NCBI GenBank assembly: GCA_020631735.1
Contig: CM036191.1
Location: 38,237,335-38,301,334, forward strand
Length of the DNA stretch: 64,000 bases
Direction: 5' to 3'
Source: Saccharum officinarum
Lineage: Eukaryota; Streptophyta; Magnoliopsida; Poales; Poaceae
A program made the position numbers and the translations under genes. The notes beneath the pieces are model-generated. The model saw nothing but the letters and a program-made list of their open reading frames with translations. It was not told the DNA's origin and made no database searches. This document shows positions 1 to 11,890 of this stretch, one piece after another (position 1 is the stretch's first letter; each line of letters begins with the position of its first letter).

Positions 1-1965
1 TCAGTGAAAGACCAAGCGCAACATCGAAACTCCCCAAAAACCAAAAGTGAAGTTGCGGAGGTGGTTGGGGACCAACGGAATTGATGCCTGACGATTTATG
101 GGACGTCTCTCGATGAGGCACAGCCAAACTCCACGTCGATTGGGGAGGATATCGGGTCCCGCTTGAATTACCCATTGACCCCGACGAGGCGCACCGTTCC
201 GACCGCGTGGTTACGGTGGACACGCCTCTCGCCGCATGGGGCAAAACCAAACCCACCTACAACAAGGCAACGCGACCTCTCGAGGTCGGTAGGGATGCCA
301 GGGAAGAGTGGAGTCGGGTCCCCATGACCCCGTAAGAAGTCAGGGCCAGGCCTCGACCGACTCCTTCCTGCACCCCGGGTCCTAGACCTAAGAGCTTTGG
401 AGACTCATAAACCGACCGAGGTCCACAACCTCTCCAGGAGAGATCGATGAAGCAAATGGCCTGGGTGACGCGCGATGCGAAGCCCAAAGTGTGATCACAG
501 CTTGGTTATGTGGAAGAAACAAAAGGTCCAAGACCTACGAGCCAACGCATAGTCGCAAAAGGCCTCGCGACCACGCGCGCAGATGTCGAGGAAGCATTTC
601 CTCGCACCATCCGTGCGAGAACCCCCCCCCAATAACCTCAGGCTGAACCCACAACATGGAGGCTCGCCGCCTCTGCAAGGAAGGTGTTAGCACTAAGAAA
701 GGGGAACTCTCCCCTCAAGTATCCACAAGTACAAGAGCGATCATGCCACTCGAAAAACGAAAATTACAAAGGATACGGTGCCACCTCACCGGTGGCACCA
801 CTAAAGGCCAAAAGATGAATGTTACGAAAGCAGGGCGGGTGAGGTCAAGGTTTGCCCCCACCATCCCTCTTACAAGTATCACACTCCCGTGGCCAGAGCA
901 TAGGAGAAGAAGGACAATAGCCCTGACAGCTCTGGGGGGCCCTCCACGTGCACCAGGAGACTTCCAGGAAGCACTCTAGGAAAGCATGGAACCTGCCAAG
1001 CCAACCGGAGTCATTCCCAACCTTGCGATGACAGAAGGAGACTGGCCGGTAACCAAAGGGCACCCGTGTCATGACTGCACCCCGTCAGTGCGGGCAGCGT
1101 GATAAGGCAGTGCTACTTCATCCTCCTCCCGTTTCGCAAATGGCGCAAGACAAACACCAAGTGACCTCCCTCAAAGGTCATGAAGCATCACCAGCCAATG
1201 CGCAGCACTCGGGAGGAAGCCGAGACATCCCTAGCCATCGTCCGCTTCAGAAATCCAAACCAACACGGTCCAAAACAAGAAGATGTGGTAGGATGGAGGC
1301 CCGAGGTCGCGTATGACCGAACTCGGTGCCTACGACACCTCGCACTCCCCTGCATGCAAGTTTCCTTCTAGCACCTACCGTTGGAAGGGACGACACCGGC
1401 TCCAGCCACCACAGACGAACCTCAGTGGGATGAATGACGGGAACCACGCAGTTCTCCTTGAACTTTTTTCTCCCATTTCCTCGCTCCCTCGATAGGAAGG
1501 TAGGGAACAATTTGTAGATAGAGCCATGAGTGTTTCGAATAGAAGGAAGGCCCATATTTATAGACCCAAGGGCAGACCAAGTGGCCTGAGACTCCCGCGC
1601 CACGCGGCGAACCACGTGAGGTCATAGCCAATGTTAGATGCCTGTGTGAGGTCGGGAAAATCGAGACCCTCACAAAGGCAGGACCGATGCGACGTCGACG
1701 AGACTACTTGGTCCTGCCTGGGTCACGAGCCCCGATACGTAGCACATTGACACGGCACACGGCAAGGCTCAGCAGTCACATACCGCATCACCAGGGCATC
1801 TTGACGGGGTGGAACATAACGGCCACCTACCACATTGAACACATCAGCCCGCAAGGGGTCAAGCGACGAAGCTCGAATAAATCATGACTACGAACCCACA
1901 CATGACGCACACGCATCTTAGCACTTTCACAATCACTTCGTGATCATAAAACGCTCGGAGGCTAC
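1..1965 (+). mobile_element. 3' internal region of a Tat-lineage Ty3/gypsy retrotransposon
   Basis: This stretch ends directly against a 3' LTR that starts TGTCGGGG, preceded by a CTCGGAGGCTAC junction of the kind seen in Tat-lineage grass elements (Grande, Cinful, RIRE2 type). No gag, RT or integrase motif is visible, so it would be the long spacer that this lineage carries between pol and the 3' LTR. Elements of this lineage are known to hold extra, often antisense, ORFs here. A minus-strand ORF at 1247-1615 (122 aa) lies just downstream of an antisense TATA box. I do not recognise its product. The left part of the element lies outside the window. Confidence 0.6.
1552..1563 (-). promoter_or_regulatory. 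Antisense TATA box in the Tat-type spacer
   Basis: Read on the minus strand the sequence is CTATAAATATGG, a good plant TATA box, followed by a pyrimidine-rich leader and a minus-strand ORF. This fits the antisense transcription units known in the Tat lineage. Only the sequence match supports it. Confidence 0.45.
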
Positions 1966-3127
1966 TGTCGGGGTTATAACCCCGGGGTATCTCAGGGCAT
2001 CGATTAATTAGCAGGCTGAGCGGCCCACGATACATTAGCCAGCAAGGGCCTGAATGACTGAAGCCCAGCTGATCAAAGAAGACCAGGCCAAGCGCAAAGG
2101 CGGGGGTCGGCCACGACCCCTTCATCGGACTTAGTTGCACAGCGCACAAGAAGACGCATGGCCTCTCCACCGTCCCAGCACCTGAGAGCAACAGGGAGAG
2201 ATTGAGCTTCGCTAGACATGCCCATTCTGACAAGGGTAGGCACACCACTCTGACCCCACAAGGAACGAGGGGACAACGATCACCTCGGTCCGGTCAGACA
2301 CCATCCCTGTGCCACGCAGCTCAGACAAGACAACACCGCCCAAGACAGTGATGACCGGTACGATGACCACCGGCCAGACATGACCCAACAAGATGCCTAC
2401 ACGACTCCACCCACTTTGGGATAGGATCCACGACAAAGGCCTTGATCTAGAGGCCATCAGGACTGGCGAGAGCCACGACCCCAACGATCGGGACCGTGGT
2501 CCTCAACTCCTCTGACGACCTGGGGGCAGCTACTAACTCCCGTACGACGCCTCAGGAAGCCAGGAGAAAGATGACGAAGACCACAACGGAAACCACGTCG
2601 CACAGGATGGTTGGTGAACCACCAGTGTGCCTATAGTGTTGCTACGACAGTACAGTAGCACCACACCACACCATGCCACGCCGTGGCCACAAGCCCATGA
2701 CGATAGCCACGCCCAAACATGCCCCACAAGACAGCGTAGGTTGCAAGCCAGGTTAGCTAGGACCTCCCTCAGGCTCATGACCCTTCAGTCGGGAGAACCT
2801 ACTGCTTTGTATGTGCCCTAGCCCCGAACTCTATATAAGGGCAGCCAGGGCGTCCTTTCGAGGACATGATTCACATCCTCTACCATTTCACTCATTCTCC
2901 ATTGTAACAGGGATCCTAGAGCTTCTCTTCAGGTAGTCCATCTCCTAGCTCTAGCTCCTCTTCCTCTTCCACCATTCTTGCGCCCCCCATTGTAAGACCT
3001 TCAGAGCATTCAAGCGAGGAACACGCACTCGAACATCTTTGAGACTGGACGTAGGGCTCCAGCCTAAATCAGTATAAATCCTCGTGTCTTCTGGATGCTA
3101 CCATTGTTTTCCTAGAGCAGCGCGACA
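1966..3127 (+). mobile_element. 3' LTR of the Tat-lineage element
   Basis: The LTR runs from TGTCGGGG to GCGCGACA, about 1,162 bp, with a short terminal inverted repeat TGTCG/CGACA. It holds a clear TATA box about 870 bp in. After the TATA box come CT-rich leader sequence and a stretch typical of the R/U5 of grass gypsy LTRs. The 5' partner LTR lies upstream of the window, so the TSD cannot be tested. Confidence 0.7.
2831..2840 (+). promoter_or_regulatory. LTR TATA box (CTATATAAGG)
   Basis: A consensus TATA box inside the LTR. The expected transcription start would fall about 30 bp downstream, near 2865, in a CT-rich stretch. Confidence 0.65.
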
Positions 3128-4274
3128 ATCATATAAATTTACTAGCCCGGTTTATGAAACATTGATAGTGAGTAAGGCTTAGGTTGATGGACTATGAAGG
3201 CCATATACTGCTATGAAGTGATTCATGTTGTTCATAGCAAGGAGCCAAATAGTTGATATCATGGATGGATGTCGAGTGGCTCAAATGAGTAAGATTGAAA
3301 GATCATCAAGTGTTAGCAACAATCAAGTGATGTGGCTTAGATGGACTTCATATGTGGATAACCAGTGGATATCAGAATGAAGTGGATGATATGGAAATGT
3401 ATGCTTGTAGGTATTGACTTGGAGTTAGAATGGACTTGCGCAAGTCAAAGGTGTCAAATATAGGTCATTTTATTTCACTGGCCTAGGTGTTTAGAGAAGT
3501 ATATTGCCCAGGTTTAGGCTAGATAGTTGTACTATCAAGAGGGGAAGAAGTGTTTTACATAATATTTATCTAGTGCCACTCGTGAGGTCTAACGTGCATT
3601 GCATTTAGATACAAGCGACAGATTGAGACATGGGTAAAAAAACCCTTTGAAAAATGTTTTAAAATGCTAAATCAGTGCTAAAGGTCTTGGTCATCCTTTG
3701 GAAGACCTAAGGTGTCAGCCATTTGAAAAAGGTTTGATAGGAGTGCTTGGTGGAGTGTTTTTACACTCACTAGAATATATCCACAGGAGTTTAGAGCACA
3801 TGGTCCTACGTATTGTTGTACATGAGAGTGTTCTGTATGAGCTCTTACTCCCTGTGGGCACCAGAGCGTGCAACTACCGAAGTTTAGGCTTTAATAAGGC
3901 TGGGACACATGTCAGTGATGAGAGGCAAGCGAGAGTTTTCAAAAGAGATAATTGGCGCTCTTTAGAGGAACGCATGAGTTTTCAAAAGAGATCACCGGAG
4001 CTCTTCGGTGAGGTGCACTGGAGGGTAAAGGTAAGGGTTTAACCCTTATCTCCTATGAGGGGCATAGGAGGGTACCGGTGGTCTAAGAGGTTACTGTAGA
4101 GCTCTTTGGAGCGCACTAAGAAGCTCTGGTGGTGTACAGTTTCGTTCCAGAAAGGGTGTTTAACTATGCGCATAGGAAGATAGAACACACTATAGCTCTC
4201 TGGTGCTCACCATGGAGGAGCACTGGAGCTTTGAGAACATCAATGGCTAGTTGCTGATAGTTGTCAGTGACCAT
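3128..4274. other. Non-coding DNA, no gene recognised
   Basis: No long ORF with recognisable protein features is present. Around 3920-4130 the sequence repeats degenerate units containing GAGTTTTCAAAAGAGAT and GAGCTCTTCGG-type cores, which looks like decayed LTR or U3-type repeat DNA. I cannot assign it to a family. Confidence 0.4.
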
Positions 4275-4800
4275 TGGTAATGTCGAAAGATTTAGCTTCG
4301 GCAATACCTAACAACATATTCGAGTACAGAGAATCAAATGGGTAGAACACAAGACACAGGGATTATACCGGTTCAGGCACGTGGTGCCCTACGCCCAGTT
4401 TGAAGTAGCTTCTCTTTGTATTTGTATGCTCAGTGATAGGGGTTGTTGCCTATAGCTATGCGCTAGAATGTAGAAGATGGGGATCACGATCGGGAGGCTC
4501 CTACCCCTCCTTATATAGTCCGGGGTGTAGGATTACAGTAGGTCCGATCGGCTAATAGATGTGTTTCCTAATTTGTTACATGAAAAGTGCAATAAAATGA
4601 TTTTACCCTATCGCCTAGATATGACAACACCGGATAGCCTCGGAATGACTCGATCTCCAAGCTTGTGGTTTCGCCTGACCCACGTGGGCCTATCCCTCAT
4701 CTTCAACCCTGTAGACAGGCATGGATCGGGTATATGGGTAGTGAAGGTGCCCCGAGCCCATATATCCAATAGGAAGAACTTTTATGGTAAGCTCCAGTAG
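4275..4800 (-). mobile_element. Degenerate LTR fragment (probable solo LTR, gypsy type)
   Basis: On the minus strand there is a CTATATAAGG box at 4509-4518, then a GC-rich leader. Further on is the complement of 'ttataccggttcaggcacg', a motif common near the R/U5 end of grass gypsy LTRs, and the segment ends in TTTCGACATTACCAA. No partner LTR, PBS or PPT is visible. The right boundary is approximate and there is no certain TSD. Confidence 0.45.
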
Positions 4801-5043
4801 TGCTACCACCAGAGATCTCTAGTGGATATGCTTTTTAATAAAATTAGAATAATGAGGTTAATTAAGTTTGGACAAGATGTAAAAATCACAGGGAATGCGG
4901 TTTTTTGAACTCACATCTACTGGGTTCATGATTATTTGGGACCATAATTTTGCTAGAGTGTGAAGGAAACTGAGCCATACAAAATTACAAATCAAATTTA
5001 TTTGTTTGGTTTCTTCGACCACTACTAATTTATTCTAGAATAA

Positions 5044-5168
5044 GCCCTGTTCGGTTAGTCTGGATTCCCCTAAAAATAGTTTCAGATGATGAAAGCTTAT
5101 ACAAATTTGAGAAGCAATCCTGCTAGGATTTGTTCCAGGGAGGAGATCCGTGATAACCGAACAAGCCC
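5044..5168. mobile_element. Short MITE with GGGCTTGTTCGGTTA-type inverted ends
   Basis: The left end reads GCCCTGTTCGGTTA and the right end is the complement of GGGCTTGTTCGGTTA. This gives about 14 bp of imperfect terminal inverted repeat around a 125-bp non-coding body. Such ends are common among small grass DNA transposons. The superfamily is uncertain because the TSD is not clear. It lies just past the 3' end of the raffinose-synthase-like pseudogene. Confidence 0.6.
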
Positions 5169-5943
5169 TAAGGAAAAACTTCCGGCCTGACCACTACAAC
5201 TATCCAAGTAGAGCAGATGGTTCCTGTTGCAGACAAGCCGTTACAAAATTTATTCAAATTAATTCACTTCTTTTGAAACCATACAAATTCCAAACAACAC
5301 AAATAATAAACTAAATATGTCACACCATAAGTACAAAAATAGAAAAAAAAGGAAAAGAATTAACAGCTGCAACTTGCAAGCATTGTTGCTTCCATGAGCA
5401 TAACAGCACGGCATCTGTCTTCTAGAAACAGAAGACCACGTCAGAGACACCATCCTTCTCCTGCTTCCACGCCACATCGACCATCAACTTCTCGCCATTT
5501 TCCCATTCAAATCCAGCCTCACAGCCATCCACCAGGCTCTTCTTTGGTGCCACGTCAGAGTACACCAGTAGCCGTCCTCTCCCCTTCACCTTCATCCTCA
5601 CCTCACCTCCACTGCCGTGCTGAACATCAACAATGGCACCTCCACAATTCAGCAAGTCAAACAGACCGATCAGCATAAAGCATGCTTTGGCGGCACCGCC
5701 GCCGATGATGGTTGTGACCGGAGCAAACGTGAAGAGCTCAAAGGACGATGGCTGGAGGGTGAACTGGATGGGTTCTGAATCTGGTGTCATCAGGAGGAGC
5801 TATTCGGTTTGGCATCGGTAAACTGCGTATGATGCAGCTTTCGCAATTGTTCCCGCTGGCCCCACTCAACGTTGGCAGGCCAGACATCGCCGGGGACCGG
5901 CTTGTAGCAGTGTGAGTACACTACAGGAAACAGCTGATTTGCC

Positions 5944-6325
5944 GGGTGTAAAATAATTTGCTAGGTGTTTTTTATCGGGCACTCGGCAAAGTCATTCTTT
6001 GCCGGGTGCCAGACCTGGCGGCACCCGGCAAAGAAAGGCCTCCGGCAAACCAGCCTTTGCCGGGTGCCAGGCGCCCGGCAAATTACAGCCGTCGGCAAAA
6101 ATTAGTCTTTGCCGGGTCCCGGGCACCCAGCAAAATATGGCCGCCGGCAAAGGTGACCGGCGTGACGGCGGCCACCTGCCGTCAGCCTTTGCCGGGTGCC
6201 ACGCCGTTAGGCACCCGGCAAATATTTTTTTTATTTTTTAAAAAAATTCTTTGCCGGGTGCCTCCTGAGCTGGCACCCGGCAAAGGCTTCTTTGCCGGGG
6301 CCAGGTTTGGCACCCGGCAAATTAT
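5944..6325. repeat. Left subterminal repeat array of the CACTA element
   Basis: Many copies of a 12-14 bp motif, CTTTGCCGGGTGCC and its complement GGCACCCGGCAAAG, alternate in both orientations, often as short hairpins. In CACTA elements such arrays bind the element's DNA-binding protein (TnpA type). The matching right array is at about 11330-11890. Confidence 0.85.
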
Positions 6326-7505
6326 AAATTTTTTTTGTGTTTTTGGCCTCATTTTTTTTCTAGGGCCTTGGTACAGTAATTATAACTCCATATCAAAATT
6401 TGGGACATTTTTGACTTTTTATACTATATTTCTTTAATTATTTTCATTCACTTGAATTTTTCCGACTACTCTAAATTTAAACTGCAGGTACATGAAATAA
6501 TAGAATTCGGTCATTCGAAAAATGATATTCATGATGTTTGGCGTATGTTGATGCCGTATCCAGGAACTCGCATTAAATTACGACCATCATGTTGTCGTAA
6601 CATGATGAGGTAATCGCGGGGAAAGTTTATTTAAATTATATAAAATCCAAATAAAGTCCGAAAATCACGAAACTTGTCGAGGTTTCTTGTTATTGCATTT
6701 GGAGGCCGTGGTAAAAAATTGAGAAAGTTTTGAGCAAGTTGCGACGTCGGATGCCTAAAACACAGATATCTTCACTTGCAATAACATGTGATCACATATA
6801 TGGAGATGTCTGGGTTTTAGGTATCTGACGTCACAACTTGCTAGAAACTTTTTGAATTTTTTACCACGGCCTTCACATGCAACAACAAGACACATCGACA
6901 AGTTTCGTGATTTTCAGACTTTGTTTGGATTTTATATAATTTAAATACACTTTCCCCGCGAGTACATCGTCATGTTACGACAACATGATGCGCAAAAATC
7001 CATGCCACTTCCTGCATACAGCCTCGACATACCCAAAATATCATGAATACCATTTTTTGAATAACCAAATTCCATTATTTCATGTACCCGCAATTCAAAT
7101 TTGGAATAGTCGCAAAAATTCAATGAAACGAAAAAAATTAAGGAAATATAGTTCAAAAACTCAAAATTTTCCCAAATTTTGAAATAGAGATTTATTTACT
7201 GTAGCAAGGGACCACAAAAAAATAAGGCTAAAAAAACAAAAAAAAAACAAAAAAAATTTGTCGGGTGCCACCGTGAGCCCCCGGCAAAGAAGCCTTTGCC
7301 GGGTGCCAGATCAGCGGGCACCCGGCAAAGAAATTTAAAAAAATAAAAAAAATCTTTGCTGGGTGCCAAGTCAGAGGCACCCGACAAAGAAATTAAAAAA
7401 AATAAAAAAAATTCTTTGCCCGGTGCCGGATCAGAAGCACCCGACAAAGAATTTAAAAAAATAAAAAAATTCTTTGCCGGGTGCCTCTGTGCCCAACACC
7501 CGGCA
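6180..7505. repeat. Large fold-back (inverted repeat) inside the CACTA element
   Basis: The sequence from about 6180 to 6770 is repeated in inverse from about 7505 back to 6808, around a short spacer near 6790. Shared stretches include 'tttaaattatataaaatcc', 'catgttgtcgtaacatga' and 'ccgtggtaaaaaatt', which read the same in inverse on the other arm. By eye the arms match at roughly 80-85%. The outer parts of the arms carry copies of the subterminal motif, so this looks like an inverted duplication of the element's left end. Confidence 0.85.
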
Positions 7506-7509
7506 AAGG

Positions 7510-9976
7510 TTCTAACCTAAAAGCCCAGCTGACCGGCCCAACACTCCTCGCTCAGTCACTCTCTCCCTCCCTCCCACCCACCCGCACGCCGCCGCTCGCC
7601 CTCCCGCTCCACCTTCCCTCCTCAGATCCAGATCCACCCTTCTCTGCCGTCAGTCCCACATCCTCCCATACCGCCCCCACCTCCGCCGCTGAGGCCGCAA
7701 TGACGGTGCGCACGAGGCCGCCCTCCTCGCGTGTCCGCAGTCCACGCCTCTGTCTAGTCCTCGCAACGCAGCAGCCACCCGGTCAGTAGCCGTCGTCGAC
7801 GTCGGGGCCAGGTGGCCATATAGACCCAGCCTGGGCTCGCCCGGCTTCCTGCGCGGAGCAACAACGCGGCACCCCAGCATGGCAGCCTAGCCACCGGCCG
7901 CCGTGGCCCGGCTGCGCCAGCAAGAGGACCGGCCACGGTAGAGGCGCGCCGCTTCCCGCGCCGTTGACTCGAGCGCCCATCTGCACGGACGCGAGATCAC
8001 CAACGCTGCCTCAGCTCGGCCACCGGATCTCGCGGCAGGTGCATGTTCCCTTTTCCTCCGCTGTCCCGTGCCTCCTACCCCGCATCCTCTATCCCTCCGT
8101 CTCTTCCTTTGTGCGGTTGATTGGGCAAGCGGCCCTTTCCACTGCCGCCTCTCGAGGTCTGCTCTGTATGTCCCTCCCTCTGTCACCTCCAGGTTTCATC
8201 TTAATCTCAACATGCGCCTCTCTTTTTTAGGTGCTTTTCCTGCTTTGTCTTCTCAGCTAAGATTTCATAGATATGCTAATTTAGGACAAACCTCCATACT
8301 GCTATCTGATTTTGGTGTTTATCACACGGATTTCATTCCTGCGCACAATGATTTTTACTGATTTCAGTGCCACGCCCATGAACACCTCCTGTTTTTCCCC
8401 TGATGCTGGATGCAGGTGATGGAAATGTTGCTTTTGGTTGTATAGCCTGTCATGAAAATAAACTCCCATACAGGCTGATGATCTTCAATCTCCTGATGCT
8501 TGCTGCAGGCAACGAAAATGTTTTTTTGAGTTGTATAGCCTGTGATTAAAATAAACTCCCATGTATGTTGGGATTATATATTGATTATATACAATGTCCT
8601 GATGCTTGGGTGAATTTTCATTGCATCAATTTGGACCACAACAGTGACATCCGCAACACAAGCAAGATCTCATTGAAATCCCAGTTAGTTGAGGTGAATT
8701 CATTTTTTACCTATACTTCTTCATAGTTATGTGGATTTTCCCCCTTTTTCTGATTCGTTATTGTGTACTTACTTATTGTGCTCCTGGTTGTGCCTTCGTG
8801 CCTCATATGAATTTCTATATGATTTTTGTACATTTACAAAAGGATTTTTGTACATCTACAAAAGTTCAGTATATGTGTTGGTGCTCTTTGTGACTCTGTA
8901 ATTCCTAATTGTTCTCCCAGTTGTGCCTTGGTGCCTCATGTGAATATCTATATAATTTTTGTATACATCTGAAAAGAGTTAGTATATGTGTGGTGCTCAA
9001 GGGTCACATCATACTGAATTGGTACATGTGCTTCTTAGAAGAAGTATATTACTAGATTGTTAAACTGCAGCTTACAACTGCATTTATGCCTTCATTGCTT
9101 GAGTGATAATATATAGAAGTTTCTACTGTCGTCATTTATATAGACATTTGCCATTGGAACTTGATCATTTTTGTCTTAGACATCGTATGGTCCATGCTCA
9201 TGTGTACAGTGAGCTAATGGATTAACCTTTATTTCCTGAGTGTATTTGCCATTAGAACTTGACCATTTTTTTATGTGCGTGGACGAAGTGTCACCGTAGC
9301 GTTAGCACGGACATACATTTTATTGGTCATTCATGTATGGTTTTCCTGTCATTTATTTATGCATCTCATATACTGTACTTTAGTAGTTCTGGGCAGCTAG
9401 GAGGAGTGTGAAGATATTGATGCTCAGCTTGTTCTTGGCAATCGCCCGATTGAAATAACTGTATGTAGCTTATTAGTTGAACAATGGCTTATTTTAATGG
9501 TATATTGGTATTTGTACGGTGACCTTGCATTGCTAACTCTGCAAAGTACAACGTAGAATAGCTGAGAATATCTGGATATGATTTGACATATATAATTGAG
9601 AATCTCAGGTACTTCCATGTTTCTAAATTATAAATTCCATGTGCTTTCTGGTATGGTTAAAATCCGTATCTGTTTTTTTTCTTTTTTTGCGAAAGCGTAT
9701 CTTGTTCTTCATACAGGTGAATGGGCCTATACTGGTGGAGGACACTTGCCTATGTTTTAATCCACTCAAAGGCCTACTAGGTGATTTATTTCTACTATTG
9801 TTTTTCAAGGTCCTCTCATTATTTATGTTCTACTATATATATACTATCCGACACTCACAATATTTAGGATATTTAGGTGCTGCTTATCATATTGTTGTTA
9901 GAGAGATTTAAGCCTTTTCTGTTTGGAACTCCCTTGTAGATTTATCTTGTTATGGAGTTATTGAAATTTGTATGGC

Positions 9977-9977
<1 letters not shown>
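7510..9977 (+). other. Gene-like cargo inside the CACTA element (5' leader-like and intron-like sequence, unidentified)
   Basis: After the fold-back the composition changes abruptly to a CT-rich, then GC-rich stretch (7540-8100) that resembles a grass 5' UTR and first exon. It then turns into AT-rich, intron-like DNA. No protein family is recognisable in any frame. Two local tandem duplications lie in it: about 8398-8575, where each unit contains 'ttgtatagcctgt' and 'aaaataaactccca'; and about 8780-8995, where each unit contains 'ttgtgcctt' and 'gtgcctcat'. It may be host sequence captured by the CACTA element or carried by the Helitron that ends at 10803. Confidence 0.4.

Positions 9978-10060
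<83 letters not shown>
9978..10060. repeat. (TA)n microsatellite
   Basis: About 40 uninterrupted TA units inside the CACTA interior. It is expected to be length-variable and prone to assembly error. Confidence 0.95.
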
Positions 10061-10063
<3 letters not shown>

Positions 10064-10770
10064 GGGGCTCTTCATCCTGAGAACATAAAGGTTTATGAAC
10101 TAATGAACAATTAATTGTCTATCAAAGAAGCAAATAATTTTTGAACACAAACTGATTTGTTCCTGTTCAAACTCCTTACCAATTGTCTTGAATGGTTCAA
10201 CTTAGGTAACATCAATTTTGGAGTAATTCCAGGTTCAGAATGATCAAATAAATATTGCTTCAGGTTAGTAATCGAGTAACTATTCTTGTAACTTACACCT
10301 CAAATACAACCTTGCAGTCAATTTTATCGTTGCCGCGATGGAAGCCAGGTGGTGTTGTGTCTTGCATATGCTAAGAAGAAGGCATCTTTTGCAACATGCA
10401 ATCTAGAATGACACATCTTTCCTCACTGTAAGTATAAAAGCACATCTTTGCCACAATTACTAACAGTTATGTATTCAATAAAAACATCTGTGAACATAAT
10501 TATTGTACTTGTAGTCGGTGAATGTCACGAATTATTCTATCCTTTTAGGAGTGGACAAAGGGAAGCATGGACTTGTGTGTGGTATCATTGATTATCTGAG
10601 GCAATGTATTTGGTTGATTATATGAGGCAATATACTTGGTACAAACAATTGGAGATATGGCTGAACAAGATATATATGAATTGAGTTGATTCCTCTATTG
10701 TGTATGATTTTTTAAATATCTTGTTCATGGGCAAACAAATATTTTCTTATAAATATTTTAGATATTTGTA

Positions 10771-10803
10771 AAGTCCGTAGCGTTAGCACGGGCATTATAC
10801 TAG
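10771..10803 (+). mobile_element. Helitron 3' terminus
   Basis: The sequence CCGTAGCGTTAGCACGGGC (a short CCGT/ACGG stem) is followed by ATTATACTAG and then a host T. This matches the grass Helitron 3' end: a GC-rich hairpin, a short AT spacer and CTRR, inserted at A|T. The 5' TC end could not be placed, so the length is unknown. A related sequence without CTAG (CCGTAGCGTTAGCACGGAC) occurs near 9286-9304. The Helitron lies within the CACTA element. Confidence 0.65.
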
Positions 10804-11329
10804 TGTCTTACCTTAGTCCTTGGGTCCATGCTCTCTCAACAAAAAAAATGTCCTATGCACATGCAGTTTGGTAATGTCACCGACCTTGACCATTTTCGAC
10901 ATGAAAGGACCACAGAATTGACGTCATCAAGCAAGGCAACGTCTTTGGGTAAGGACTGCTGGTACTGATCACATAATATTTTTCAGTTTCCTGCTTACCC
11001 ACATGTTTCATAATCATTATGCAGGTATCTTTGACCTGCGTAATCTGCTTGCAAATCTCTATGTGCTTAATTCTGTGCCTAATCCTTTCCACATTAGCGA
11101 TGTACCTATGCAACGTTGTACGCACAATGTAGATGGTTACCTGTTCTTGATGGTTACCTGTTCTTGCCTATACGGGGATTGCTGTTTCGGCTCTGATCAA
11201 TAATTTTACGCAAAATCCATTCCTCTGTATTGACGCTGAAGCTGTTGTTACATAACCATAGTAGTATATGCCTTTAGAGCATTGTCTGTAATGAATTACA
11301 TATTTCGAGATGGTGTTTCAGCATCACCT
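10804..11329. other. CACTA interior between the Helitron end and the right subterminal array
   Basis: AT-rich to mixed sequence with small ORFs of no recognisable family. A duplicated 'gatggttacctgttcttg' occurs at about 11132-11166. I see no transposase motifs. Confidence 0.4.
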
Positions 11330-11890
11330 CTCCGTATTGCCGAGTGCCAGGGCACCCGACAAAGATTTTTTATTTTTTTTAAAAAAAATTCTTTGCCGGG
11401 TGCCGTCCTGACAGGGCACTCGGCAAAGAAAATACTAAAAAAATAAAAAAAAACTCTTTGCCGGGTGTCTAGAGGAGCGACACCCGGCAAAGAAATTATA
11501 AAAAAAATTAAAAAAAATATTTGCCAGGTGTCTCTGACATGGCACCCGGCAAAGAAATTATAAAAAAAAATTAAAAAATCTTTGCGGGTGCCTCCCGGTA
11601 GGGCACTCGGCAAAGAAAATTTGGAAAAAAAATTAAAAAAATCTTTGTCGGGTGCCTCTGACATGGCACCCGGCAAACCAAAGGCTGATGGAGCCGGCGC
11701 CGTGACGGCCACTTTTCTTTGCCGGGTGGCGGGTTTACACTCGGCAAAGTCTTTGCCGGGTGCCCGATAAAAAGCACCCGGCAAAGAATCTTTGCCGACT
11801 AACTTTTTGCCGGCGGCTCTTTGCCGAGTGCTGCACCCGGCAAAGGCTTTGCCGAGTGCAAAGTAGCCTTTGCCGGGTGTTTTCGGCACC
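11330..11890. repeat. Right subterminal repeat array of the CACTA element
   Basis: At least a dozen copies of CTTTGCCGGGTGCC and its complement, separated by A/T-rich spacers of about 20-30 bp. It mirrors the left array and ends in the right terminal inverted repeat at 11887-11916. Confidence 0.85.
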
